Below, in pieces: positions 1 through 7,068 of a stretch of DNA of 7,510 nucleotides (position 1 is its first letter; each line of letters starts with the position of its first letter). This stretch comes from JBFJVZ01 sp041623895 (GTDB lineage Bacteria; Planctomycetota; Planctomycetia; Pirellulales; Pirellulaceae). The notes under the pieces are model-generated. The model was not told the origin of the DNA. It made no database searches and saw only the letters and a program-made list of their open reading frames with translations. Made by a program: the position numbers and the translations under genes. The stretch is taken from contig JBFJVZ010000379.1 in assembly GCA_041623895.1 (NCBI GenBank), positions 1 through 7,510 of the forward strand. Reading direction: 5' to 3'.

Positions 1-1
1 C

Positions 2-32
2 CGGCTCGGCGGGAGCCTCGCCTCGCCCTCCC
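2..32 (+). repeat. GC-rich intergenic element, copy A (inverted partner at 1228-1254)
   Basis: This GC-rich segment reads CGGCTCGGCGGGAGC, then a 5-base tandem duplication (CTCGC twice), then GCCCTCCC. Its reverse complement matches 1228-1254 apart from the 5-base insertion and two substitutions, so two inverted copies flank ald. The 5' edge may lie beyond the window. The rest of 1-133 shows no ORF, no convincing promoter and no other structure. I infer a dispersed planctomycete intergenic repeat; I recall similar strings from such genomes but could not search. Confidence 0.6.
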
Positions 33-133
33 AATTCACACGCCAAATCAAGACGGACAGATCGCCAAGCGGTAAACTTGGAATCCATCCTCACTCACTG
101 AAATCGATCAACACTCAGCAAAGCGGACTATTC

Positions 134-1219
134 ATGATCATTGGCGTTCCTACGGAGGTGAAGACCGACGAGTACCGTGTGGCGATGTTGCCCGTCGGTG
201 CACAAGAATTGATCCAGCGCGGTCATCGCGTCATCGTCCAAGCCGGCGCGGGGCTGGGTTCCGGCTTACCGGATGACGAATACGAAAAAGCCGGAGCAGA
301 GATGATCACCTCGGGCGCCGATGTCTTTGAACAGGCCGACCTGGTCGTCAAAGTCAAAGAGCCGCAACCGGAAGAGTACGCCCACATTCGCCCCGGACAG
401 CTACTGTTCACATATTTTCATTTTGCCGCCAGTCGCGACCTGACCGAAGCGATGATCGACTGCGGCGGCAGCTGTTTTGCCTACGAGACGCTCCGTGACG
501 AACAAGGCAAGCTGCCGCTGCTGACCCCGATGAGCGAAGTGGCGGGACGGATGAGTATCCAGGAAGGAGCAAAGTATTTGGAGCGGCCGCAAATGGGCCG
601 GGGAATCTTGCTGGGCGGTGTGCCCGGTGTCGCACCGGCGCATATCACCATTCTTGGCGGCGGGATCGTCGGTGCCAACGCGGCAAAAATCGCCGCCGGA
701 TTTCAAGCCGACGTAGCAATCTTGGACGTCAATCTCGATCGCTTGCGATACTTGGACGACATCATGCCCGCCAACGTCAATTGCCTGTACAGCGACCGCT
801 ACACGATCTTGGAACAGATCCAGCGCGCCGACCTGGTGATCGGCTCGGTGTTAATCCCTGGCGCCAAAGCGCCGCAATTGGTTCGCGGCGATGATCTCAA
901 GCGAATGAAACCCGGCAGCGTGATCATCGATGTTGCAGTCGACCAGGGCGGCTGCATCGAAACCAGTCGACCGACCACCCACAGTGATCCCACCTACATC
1001 GTTGATGACGTCGTCCACTACTGCGTCGCCAATATGCCGGGCGCAGTCGGCCGCACCAGCACATTCGCACTCTGCAACGCCACGCTGCCATGGGCGATTC
1101 GCTTGGCCGAACTCGGTGAAGCAGCAACCAAACTAAGCGACGGTCCCTTGCGCGAAGCGTTAAACGTTCACAACGGCAAGGTCACCAACGAAGCGGTGGC
1201 CGCCGCGTTTGGAATATGA
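134..1219 (+). CDS. ald: Alanine dehydrogenase
   Basis: This cytosolic enzyme catalyses the reversible NAD-dependent oxidative deamination of L-alanine to pyruvate and ammonium; family members usually form hexamers. The 361-residue length is normal and the protein is complete. The residues that bind and turn over pyruvate in characterised homologues are all at the expected places: Arg15 (in DEYR), Lys75 (VKVKEP), His96 (TYFH) and Asp270 (DVAVDQGG). The N-terminal domain runs about 1-130. The central Rossmann NAD domain contains the glycine motif GGGIVG at 175-180, followed by acidic Asp198 at the end of the next strand, which favours NAD over NADP. The ATG at 134 gives the canonical family N-terminus (MIIGVPTEVK); a weak GCGGA lies about 6 bases upstream. 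It stands alone and converges on the hydrolase gene. Lysine dehydrogenases and transhydrogenase alpha subunits share the fold, but the motif set and length favour Ald. Confidence 0.97.
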   Translation: MIIGVPTEVKTDEYRVAMLPVGAQELIQRGHRVIVQAGAGLGSGLPDDEYEKAGAEMITSGADVFEQADLVVKVKEPQPEEYAHIRPGQLLFTYFHFAASRDLTEAMIDCGGSCFAYETLRDEQGKLPLLTPMSEVAGRMSIQEGAKYLERPQMGRGILLGGVPGVAPAHITILGGGIVGANAAKIAAGFQADVAILDVNLDRLRYLDDIMPANVNCLYSDRYTILEQIQRADLVIGSVLIPGAKAPQLVRGDDLKRMKPGSVIIDVAVDQGGCIETSRPTTHSDPTYIVDDVVHYCVANMPGAVGRTSTFALCNATLPWAIRLAELGEAATKLSDGPLREALNVHNGKVTNEAVAAAFGI

Positions 1220-1227
1220 GCAAGACA

Positions 1228-1254
1228 GGGGAGGGCGAAGCTCCCGCTGAGCCG
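1228..1254 (-). repeat. GC-rich intergenic element, copy B (inverted relative to 2-32)
   Basis: Nine bases after the ald stop, the + strand reads GGGGAGGGCGAAGCTCCCG followed by CTGAGCCG. Its reverse complement aligns with 2-32 along the whole length, lacking only a 5-base duplication and differing at two bases. It contains GCGAAGC at 1235-1241, a heptamer known in DNA biophysics as an unusually stable mini-hairpin. The flanking GGGC/GCTC can extend this to a short stem with a GAA loop. It may help end transcription of ald, but there is no T-run, so terminator function is inference. Confidence 0.6.
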
Positions 1255-1275
1255 CATGTCCACTTCGGGGAAATT

Positions 1276-1292
1276 CACGAGCTTCGCTCACG
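1276..1292 (-). terminator. Candidate short hairpin at the hydrolase stop codon
   Basis: Read on the - strand, this is CGTGAGC, loop GAA, GCTCGTG. The inner four pairs are perfect; two G-U wobbles and one C-G pair extend the stem to seven pairs in RNA. On the + strand the outer pairs do not form, so the structure favours the hydrolase transcript. The hydrolase stop codon (1288-1290) lies inside the stem. It carries a second GCGAAGC heptamer, on the strand opposite to the one at 1235-1241. With no T-run it is not a canonical intrinsic terminator. Confidence 0.3.
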
Positions 1293-3516
1293 ATCCATCA
1301 ACACTTACTTTCCCCGGTTGTGATTCCAGCCCCACACTGTTAACGCTGTAGACGTGGTAGACGCTGTCGTTGCCATTGCCCGTTTCCGTGTCGACCCAGC
1401 GAGTTCTTGGCAACGGTTGCTCCGGCGTGTCGGAATACGACATCGTTTGAAAAAGGGGACGCCCGAATCGGCCTTGCGGTTTCTGCGGCAATTGCCCGAC
1501 CGTCTGACCGTTTCGCTCGATGCGAAATCCTTTGATTCCACTCTCGAAATCAGCTTGGGCGATCCAGGTCAAGACGACTTGTCCGTTGACTCGCCGCGCC
1601 GTGACCACGGGTGGTGGCGGCGGCGTGCGGTCACCGACCGCGCCCGTCTTGGTAAACTCGTCCAACTTGATCGCGAATTCGCTACTTGGTAACCAGCAAA
1701 CCTGCGACGGTTCATCATCGTCTTGCTCTGCGGTTTGCAGTTGGCCTGTGGCAAGGTCCAGGTAACGAGACTGGGAACGATCGTAGGGCTTCAACTGACT
1801 TGTATTCGCATCGCGGTCAGGCAGCCGCTGCTGCAAACATTCATCAAAGAATGCGATCGCCAGATATCGGGAATCGCCGCACTCGTGTCCGGTTCTCGGA
1901 TCGACGGCGATGCCGAACGGCGCGCCGTGTTGACGATACGCGCGCATCATATCATGCGAACCATCCCAGGCATTGCGGAACCTTTCGTGATCTTTTTCTT
2001 TGATTCCCGGACAAGCCATGACGGGAACCTGGAACACCGCATCAGGCAATTCCGGTTTCTCGATTTCGCCACGTTGCCAGGCACCAAACGCGGTTCCCGA
2101 CTGCAACCAGATCGCCACAATTCGATGGGGATGAGAAACCTGCATCAAGCTTGCCCAGAAGCCGCCGCCGGAGTGCCCCCACAAACACCAGGGGACCTGG
2201 TTGATTTCTGCATGGCCGGTCGTGTCAGCAAAGCGGTCGAGTGCCTGCAGAAATCGGTCCGCCGAGCCATTTCTGGGATCGCACCAAAGTCGGCAAGAAG
2301 CGCCGGCGCGGGCATCGTAGGATGAACCGAGCAGGCCGCAATCCCACTTTTGGGCAACCGCTTGCCAGTGCCAGTCATTGGCCGCCGTCAGCCCGGCATT
2401 CGATGCACCAACACCGCAACCGTGTTGATGCACAATGATCCCACGCAGCTTTTGCACGTTTGGCGGAACCCACAGGTAGTAATCGACAAACAATGACAAC
2501 TCCCCGGACTTGTTCGAGGCAGGGAAGTGCACGTTGTAGATTTTTCCCACCGCCGGCTTGGATGCGTGACGTTGTCGCTGCACCCGAGCGCGGATTTGTT
2601 TGCCCAGTTCGATCGCTTCCGTTTGGGCTTCCGCGATCGGCTTGCCCGCTTTCACGCCCGGCCGCTTGTGCCCGACTTCACTGAGCCAGGCATCGTGCAT
2701 CAATTTTTGCCGCCGTGAAATCAGTGTCATCAAAGCCGTATCCGGCGCGATCCTATTTTCGATTCTCCAAGCGTCCAGGATTGCGTCGGCCAAAACCGCG
2801 TGGCCTTCATCATTGACGTGCACACCGTCGGGCGACATCGTGAACTCGGGATCAGTTTTTCGCTTATCGGCAACATACGCAGTCACCGGCCCATGCAGAT
2901 CGATCACCATGGCGACGCGGTCGGCTTGCTGCATGACCCACTGGGCGTAACGGCGGAGCACGTCGTCATAGTTTTCGTAAATTTTCATCCACGAGTATTT
3001 ATCCGCGCCGGCGGGCAACAGGCTGTTTTTGTTTTTTAGCGGTAACGCGTCAAAGGCCGGCGGCGTCATCAGAACCAGCTTCGCATCGGCTGCATGTACT
3101 TTGTCGATGATTGCGTTGATGCCCGCCTGGTAAGCGGCAAATCGTTCTTCGGAAAACGGGTAGTAGATGCCGTCATTCATGCCGTAGCAGGCGACGACCA
3201 CATCGGGCTTGATTTTTTTCAGCGCGCGATCGATTCGCTCATGAACATTCGGCCGCGGAAAAGGATGATCGGGCTCCGACAAGCCGCTACATGTTTCACT
3301 GGGCAGCCCCAGATTGATCATCACCGGCGAGGGATCATCGGAAGCCAATTGCAACTGTGCCTCGACTAGCGAAATGTAGTGGCCGGCATGGGTGATGGAA
3401 TCGCCCAAGAACAAAATCTTTTTTACCTGGCGAAGGAACTCAGGCTGATCCGCGTGCACGGCTGTCGTCAGGACTACCAACAAAAAGACAATCGAGATTC
3501 GATTCACAACGTTCAC
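1288..3516 (-). CDS. Secreted SGNH esterase / alpha-beta hydrolase fusion with C-terminal FN3-like domain
   Basis: I read this as a 742-residue exported two-enzyme protein, numbered from a GTG at 3516. Residues 1-22 form a signal peptide (NRIS, hydrophobic run, then VHA before DQ). An SGNH/GDSL esterase domain spans about 30-250: GDSIT with nucleophile Ser40, oxyanion Gly70, GMND with Asn114, and DGVH with Asp230 and His233. A second domain (about 345-570) looks like an alpha/beta hydrolase: HQHGCG at 363-368, nucleophile elbow GHSGGG with Ser449, and a late His544 in DPRTGH; Asp509 is a candidate acid. After a proline run at 632 comes an FN3-like segment to the end. Both catalytic sets look intact. 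Carbohydrate deacetylation is a plausible role given relatives, but no substrate is visible. The frame stays open to a TTG at 3576 with AGGAG about 11 bases upstream; I prefer 3516 (GTG, GGA 7 bases upstream) because the longer form gives an overlong signal N-region. It is transcribed alone, divergent from the ABC gene. Confidence 0.88.
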   Translation of the reverse strand: MNVVNRISIVFLLVVLTTAVHADQPEFLRQVKKILFLGDSITHAGHYISLVEAQLQLASDDPSPVMINLGLPSETCSGLSEPDHPFPRPNVHERIDRALKKIKPDVVVACYGMNDGIYYPFSEERFAAYQAGINAIIDKVHAADAKLVLMTPPAFDALPLKNKNSLLPAGADKYSWMKIYENYDDVLRRYAQWVMQQADRVAMVIDLHGPVTAYVADKRKTDPEFTMSPDGVHVNDEGHAVLADAILDAWRIENRIAPDTALMTLISRRQKLMHDAWLSEVGHKRPGVKAGKPIAEAQTEAIELGKQIRARVQRQRHASKPAVGKIYNVHFPASNKSGELSLFVDYYLWVPPNVQKLRGIIVHQHGCGVGASNAGLTAANDWHWQAVAQKWDCGLLGSSYDARAGASCRLWCDPRNGSADRFLQALDRFADTTGHAEINQVPWCLWGHSGGGFWASLMQVSHPHRIVAIWLQSGTAFGAWQRGEIEKPELPDAVFQVPVMACPGIKEKDHERFRNAWDGSHDMMRAYRQHGAPFGIAVDPRTGHECGDSRYLAIAFFDECLQQRLPDRDANTSQLKPYDRSQSRYLDLATGQLQTAEQDDDEPSQVCWLPSSEFAIKLDEFTKTGAVGDRTPPPPPVVTARRVNGQVVLTWIAQADFESGIKGFRIERNGQTVGQLPQKPQGRFGRPLFQTMSYSDTPEQPLPRTRWVDTETGNGNDSVYHVYSVNSVGLESQPGKVSVDGS

Positions 3517-3592
3517 CAAGAATTCCGCTGGAAAGAATGATTTGATGCCGCGGCCGGTTCGACCGCAGGCAAGCAACTGAGACAGGTCTCCT

Positions 3593-3621
3593 ATTCAATT
3601 CGGGCTGAAGATTGTCGTCAA
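3593..3621 (-). promoter_or_regulatory. Candidate promoter for the double hydrolase
   Basis: On the - strand, TTGACG (3621-3616; five of six to the sigma70 -35 consensus) is followed after exactly 17 bases by TTGAAT (3598-3593; four of six to the -10). Transcription would begin near 3586. That would leave the AGGAG before the TTG at 3576 outside the RNA and give about a 70-base leader to the GTG at 3516. This agrees with the shorter start but rests on a consensus match only. Confidence 0.3.
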
Positions 3622-3637
3622 TGGCGTCCTTGGTCGG

Positions 3638-3666
3638 TTGTCAGAAGTGGACTCGCTGACTACCAA
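3638..3666 (+). promoter_or_regulatory. Weak candidate promoter for the ABC exporter, implying a near-leaderless mRNA
   Basis: TTGTCA at 3638-3643 (five of six to the -35) is followed after 17 bases by TACCAA at 3661-3666 (only three of six to the -10). If used, transcription would begin at or next to the ATG at 3673, so the mRNA would be leaderless or nearly so. The only Shine-Dalgarno-like string, GAGG at 3668-3671, is one base from the ATG and too close to work normally. Confidence 0.18.
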
Positions 3667-3672
3667 TGAGGC

Positions 3673-5622
3673 ATGCCAACTGACGCCAGCCGACTCCGTT
3701 TCCAAGAATATCGCCAGTACGTTCGCGAGCGTAATGCCAGCGGGCAGCGACCGCAGCCACACGGCCGCGAAGACCGCAGCCCCAGGAAACTGGGCGACCG
3801 GGACCGCGGTTTTCTGGAATTGCTGCGCGAATTTTGGGGTCTGCTCAGCAGTCACCGCCGTCAAGTCGCTTTGGCGCTGATCATCCTGACGGTGGGAATC
3901 GGCCTGCGTTTGATCCCGCCGCTGGGCACGAAGTTAGCAATCGATTCGGTGCTAACCACTCCAGCCAAGCCGATTCCCGTATGGCTTTCGTCGTTGCCGT
4001 TTCCAGAAGACTCGATGGACCGTCTGATCGCGATCGCGGTCGTTGTCATCGTGATCACGATCATTGCCACGTTCGTCCATTTGACCAGTCGCTGGATGGC
4101 GACCAAGGCCGTTAATCAAACTCAGATCACCGTTCGCAGGCGCGTGTTCGAACACGCGATCAAGCTTCCGTTGCATCGTGTCTACGACATGAAGAGCGGC
4201 GGAGTGGCTAGCCTGATTCGGGAAGATGCCGGCGGCGTGTCTGACCTGATCTTCAGCATGCTGTACAACCCCTGGCGCGCCATCGTGCAATTCCTCGGCA
4301 GTCTGGTCATCTTGATGTTGGTTGACTGGAAGTTGATGGTGGGTGGCTTGTTGCTGTTGCCGGTCGTCTGGGTCACTCATCGCACTTGGATCAACCGCAT
4401 TCGGCCTCTGTACCGGGACATTCGCAAGCAGCGGCAAAGGATCGATGCGAACGCAACCGAAACGTTTGGCGGCATTCGCGTCGTCCGCACCTTTGCGCGT
4501 AGTCGCAATGAATCGTCCAGGTTCACTCGTGAAGGCGGCTTCCTGGTTCGCCAGCAACTGTTCACCTGGTGGTGGACGCGAATCATCGAAACGATTTGGG
4601 AAGTTGTCATCCCGCTGGCATCGACAGGGCTGTTGCTGTACGGCGGCTACCAGATCATTCATGGTGAGTTGACGCTCGGCGATCTGATGATGTTTCTGGT
4701 CTACCTGACGATGTTGCTTGACCCACTGGCAACGATCGCCGCCAGTGCGGTGGGCTTTCAAAACAATCTGGCCGGCTTGGACCGAGTTTTGGACGTCTTG
4801 GAAATCGAAGAAGAACTGCCGAGTCAGCCGGGCGCGGTCTCTCTTGATCGCTCCAGCGTGCAAGGCGCGATCTCGATTCGCAACCTTTCTTTTGCCTACC
4901 CGAATTCGGAGACGACGGTACTGCATGATGTGTCGCTGGAGGTATCTCCCGGTGAAACCGTCGCCCTGGTGGGCCGCAGCGGCGCCGGTAAAACCACGCT
5001 CACCAATCTGATCGCGCGGTTCTACGATCCGTCCGCGGGTAGCATTCTGTTGGACGGCCGCGATCTGCGCGATATTGAGCTGAACAGCTATCGCAGCCTG
5101 CTGGGCATCGTCGAACAGGATGTGTTCATGTTCGACGGCACGATTCGCGAAAACATTGCTTATGCCCGTCGGGGAGCAACCGAGAACGAGATCATCGCGG
5201 CCGCCGAAGCCGCAGCGGCCGGCGAATTCATCCGCAAGTTGCCCGAAAGCTACGACACCTTGATCGGAGAACGTGGTGTTAAACTCTCCGGCGGTCAACG
5301 CCAGCGATTGGCGATCGCGCGCGCCATTCTGGCGGATCCCCGAATTCTGATTTTGGATGAGGCGACCAGCAACTTGGATAGCGAAAGCGAACGCTTGATC
5401 CAAACCAGCTTGTCAGAACTATTGCAAGATCGCACCGCGTTCGTGATCGCCCACCGGCTCAGCACGATTGCGGGCGCGGACAAGATCGTGGTGTTGGACG
5501 AAGGCCGTATCGTGGAAGTCGGTAATCATCACGAACTCTTGGAGCGTGGCGGGAGATACCGCGACATGGTCCATCTGCAAACAACGGACGTGCTCTCTGC
5601 CCGTGCAAATGTCGGTAGCTGA
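3673..5622 (+). CDS. MsbA-like ABC exporter half-transporter (fused permease and ATPase)
   Basis: This is a complete 649-residue inner-membrane ATP-driven exporter subunit, expected to act as a homodimer. It has an unusual charged N-terminal extension (about 1-46, rich in Arg, Asp and Gln). Six hydrophobic segments follow at about 65-83, 117-137, 202-218, 220-236, 309-329 and 335-356, fitting a type I exporter membrane domain. The ATPase domain has every expected motif: A-loop Tyr409, Walker A GRSGAGKTT at 434-442 (Lys440), Q-loop Gln482, signature LSGGQ at 538-542, Walker B ILILDE with catalytic Glu563, D-loop SNLD, and H-loop His594. The ATP site therefore looks fully competent. The substrate cannot be read from sequence; the MsbA/LmrA-type group includes lipid A flippases and multidrug exporters, so I give no symbol. 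The ATG at 3673 is the first start after the in-frame stop at 3667. It diverges from the hydrolase, and 127 bases separate it from the next gene. Confidence 0.95.
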   Translation: MPTDASRLRFQEYRQYVRERNASGQRPQPHGREDRSPRKLGDRDRGFLELLREFWGLLSSHRRQVALALIILTVGIGLRLIPPLGTKLAIDSVLTTPAKPIPVWLSSLPFPEDSMDRLIAIAVVVIVITIIATFVHLTSRWMATKAVNQTQITVRRRVFEHAIKLPLHRVYDMKSGGVASLIREDAGGVSDLIFSMLYNPWRAIVQFLGSLVILMLVDWKLMVGGLLLLPVVWVTHRTWINRIRPLYRDIRKQRQRIDANATETFGGIRVVRTFARSRNESSRFTREGGFLVRQQLFTWWWTRIIETIWEVVIPLASTGLLLYGGYQIIHGELTLGDLMMFLVYLTMLLDPLATIAASAVGFQNNLAGLDRVLDVLEIEEELPSQPGAVSLDRSSVQGAISIRNLSFAYPNSETTVLHDVSLEVSPGETVALVGRSGAGKTTLTNLIARFYDPSAGSILLDGRDLRDIELNSYRSLLGIVEQDVFMFDGTIRENIAYARRGATENEIIAAAEAAAAGEFIRKLPESYDTLIGERGVKLSGGQRQRLAIARAILADPRILILDEATSNLDSESERLIQTSLSELLQDRTAFVIAHRLSTIAGADKIVVLDEGRIVEVGNHHELLERGGRYRDMVHLQTTDVLSARANVGS

Positions 5623-5657
5623 CGTGAGCCCAAGCGTTGTTGGCAACAAGTGTAGAC

Positions 5658-5695
5658 GGACCAGTCCTGGCAGTTCCGATTGCCAGCGCTGGTCC
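5658..5695 (+). terminator. Strong imperfect hairpin after the ABC exporter gene
   Basis: GGACCAG at 5658-5664 pairs perfectly with CTGGTCC at 5689-5695, and CTGGCA at 5667-5672 pairs perfectly with TGCCAG at 5681-5686. They are separated by a 2x2 internal loop and capped by an 8-base loop. The 13 Watson-Crick pairs begin 35 bases after the ABC stop codon, where a terminator or 3'-end stabiliser would sit. No T-run follows on either strand, so it is not a textbook intrinsic terminator; a protein-binding site is an alternative. Confidence 0.45.
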
Positions 5696-5720
5696 TGGCT
5701 GATCCTGGCTAATCCTAGCC
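5691..5720 (+). repeat. Three degenerate 10-base tandem direct repeats
   Basis: Consecutive decamers read GGTCCTGGCT, GATCCTGGCT and AATCCTAGCC. A further partial copy, AGTCCTGGCA, sits at 5663-5672 inside the left arm of the hairpin. Ten-base spacing puts each copy on the same DNA helical face, 30 to 59 bases before the ATG of the beta-propeller gene. It could be an activator or repressor site for that gene, or simple slippage duplication; nothing here decides between them. Confidence 0.45.
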
Positions 5721-5749
5721 TACTTGTAATTCAAACTTTGCTGATACGA

Positions 5750-7030
5750 ATGAATCGATATATTCTACTTTCCTTATCTTTGCTGTTCTTTCTTGAATTC
5801 GCCGTGGCTGCCGATACCGATTGGCCTCAGTGGCGCGGCCCGCAGCGGGATGGACACGCCGCCCCACAATCTCTGTTGAAACAGTGGCCTGCAGGAGGTC
5901 CAAAACTGAGCTGGCAAGCGGACGACATCGGCCGCGGATATTCAGCTGTGTCCGTCGCTGACGGCATGCTCTACACGATCGGCGCGCGTAACGGAAACTG
6001 CTATGCCATTTGCATCGACGCCGGCAGCGGAGACTTAATCTGGGAAACGATTATCTCTCGGGCCGGGACCGGCGACGATTACAACGACGGTTGGGGTGCC
6101 GGTCCGCGCAGTACGCCTACAGTCAGCGGCGATCAAGTTTTTGTGCTCAGTGATATTGGTGTGCTTGCGGCGCTCGATCGGATCAGCGGCAACGTGCAGT
6201 GGTCTGGTGATTTGGTCGGCGACCACGGCGGCGAGATACCCAACTGGGGTTACAGTGAATCGCCCCTGGTGGACAATGATCGCGTCGTCGTCACACCCGG
6301 CGGTAAGAACTTCATGGTCGCCGTCGATCGCCGCACGGGCGACAAGGTCTGGACCAGCAAAGGTATCGACGCCGCGGCACAATACGTCTCGGTGATCCGC
6401 GGCACGGTCGGCTCGAAATCCTTTTATCTGACTGCCAGTAAGTCCGGTCTTTATGCCTTTGATGTGGTCACGGGCGAGAAACTGTTTGCCGATCCAACAA
6501 CCGGCAACGACATCGCGGTCGTGCCCACACCAATCCTGAGCGGGCCCTTTTTGTTTCACAGTAGCGCTTACGGCGCCGGAAACACATTACTGAAACTCAC
6601 CGCCAACGGGAACGGTATCGACGTGGAATCGGTCTACCACTTAAGCGGCAAGACGATGCAGAACCATCACGGCGGATTTGTTTTGCTGGAGGGCGTGATT
6701 TACGGGTTCACCAACACCAATCGTGGCAATTGGATGGCCCAAGAGATGGAATCGGGTAAAACGCTGTGGGAACATCCTGCCCGGCCCAACCGTAGCGGCT
6801 CGATCTGTTACGCCGATGGACGGCTGTATTGCTACAACGACAAAGACGGGACGGTGCTGTTGGTCGAGCCGAACCGCCAGGAATTCTTGCCAAGGGGCGA
6901 GCTAACGCTGCCCAAACAAACAAGCTTAGACCGGGGCAGGGGAGCCATCTGGACGCACCCCGTGATTGCCAATCAAACGCTGTTCGTGCGCGACCAAAAC
7001 TTGATCTTCGCATACGACATCGCCCGGTGA
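5750..7030 (+). CDS. Secreted PQQ-like beta-propeller protein (BamB-like fold)
   Basis: The protein has 426 residues and is complete. Residues 1-20 or 21 are a signal peptide (MNRY, a long Leu/Phe core, then AVAA before DTDW), so it is exported. The mature start carries WPQWRGP at 25-31, the usual opening of planctomycete PQQ-like propellers. Blade-type repeats with a hydrophobic strand, an A-x-D-like turn, TG/SG and a Trp recur: near 74-98, 129-151, 178-201, 225-246, 317-340 and 358-374, closing with LIFAYDI at 419-425. These repeats are structural. I see no quinoprotein dehydrogenase active-site set, so a scaffold or binding role is more likely than PQQ enzymology. The frame is open back to 5468, but that part lies inside the ABC gene; the ATG at 5750 starts the signal peptide directly. 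No Shine-Dalgarno is visible. TGTAAT at 5725-5730 is a possible -10 without a -35. The partner or ligand is unknown. Confidence 0.92.
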   Translation: MNRYILLSLSLLFFLEFAVAADTDWPQWRGPQRDGHAAPQSLLKQWPAGGPKLSWQADDIGRGYSAVSVADGMLYTIGARNGNCYAICIDAGSGDLIWETIISRAGTGDDYNDGWGAGPRSTPTVSGDQVFVLSDIGVLAALDRISGNVQWSGDLVGDHGGEIPNWGYSESPLVDNDRVVVTPGGKNFMVAVDRRTGDKVWTSKGIDAAAQYVSVIRGTVGSKSFYLTASKSGLYAFDVVTGEKLFADPTTGNDIAVVPTPILSGPFLFHSSAYGAGNTLLKLTANGNGIDVESVYHLSGKTMQNHHGGFVLLEGVIYGFTNTNRGNWMAQEMESGKTLWEHPARPNRSGSICYADGRLYCYNDKDGTVLLVEPNRQEFLPRGELTLPKQTSLDRGRGAIWTHPVIANQTLFVRDQNLIFAYDIAR

Positions 7031-7068
7031 TGTGGGCCAGACCGCGCGCGGCAACGATGGCGATGTTG

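Noticed and set aside
1..133. TTGGAA at 78-83 as a -35 for ald
   Set aside because: The hexamer 17 bases downstream (AAATCG) is a poor -10 match, so no promoter is called.
1723..2325. A 200-codon + strand frame inside the double hydrolase gene
   Set aside because: It is antisense to coding sequence with a clear catalytic motif pattern and gives no recognisable protein.
3952..5403. A 483-codon open frame on the - strand, antisense to the ABC exporter
   Set aside because: It lies wholly under a gene with all ABC motifs intact, its product is rich in Gln, Arg and Asp with no recognisable domain, and long antisense frames are common where third codon positions are GC-rich.
5468..5749. N-terminal 94-codon extension of the beta-propeller frame
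   Set aside because: It overlaps the ABC exporter C-terminus out of frame and crosses the hairpin and repeats; the signal peptide begins at the ATG at 5750.
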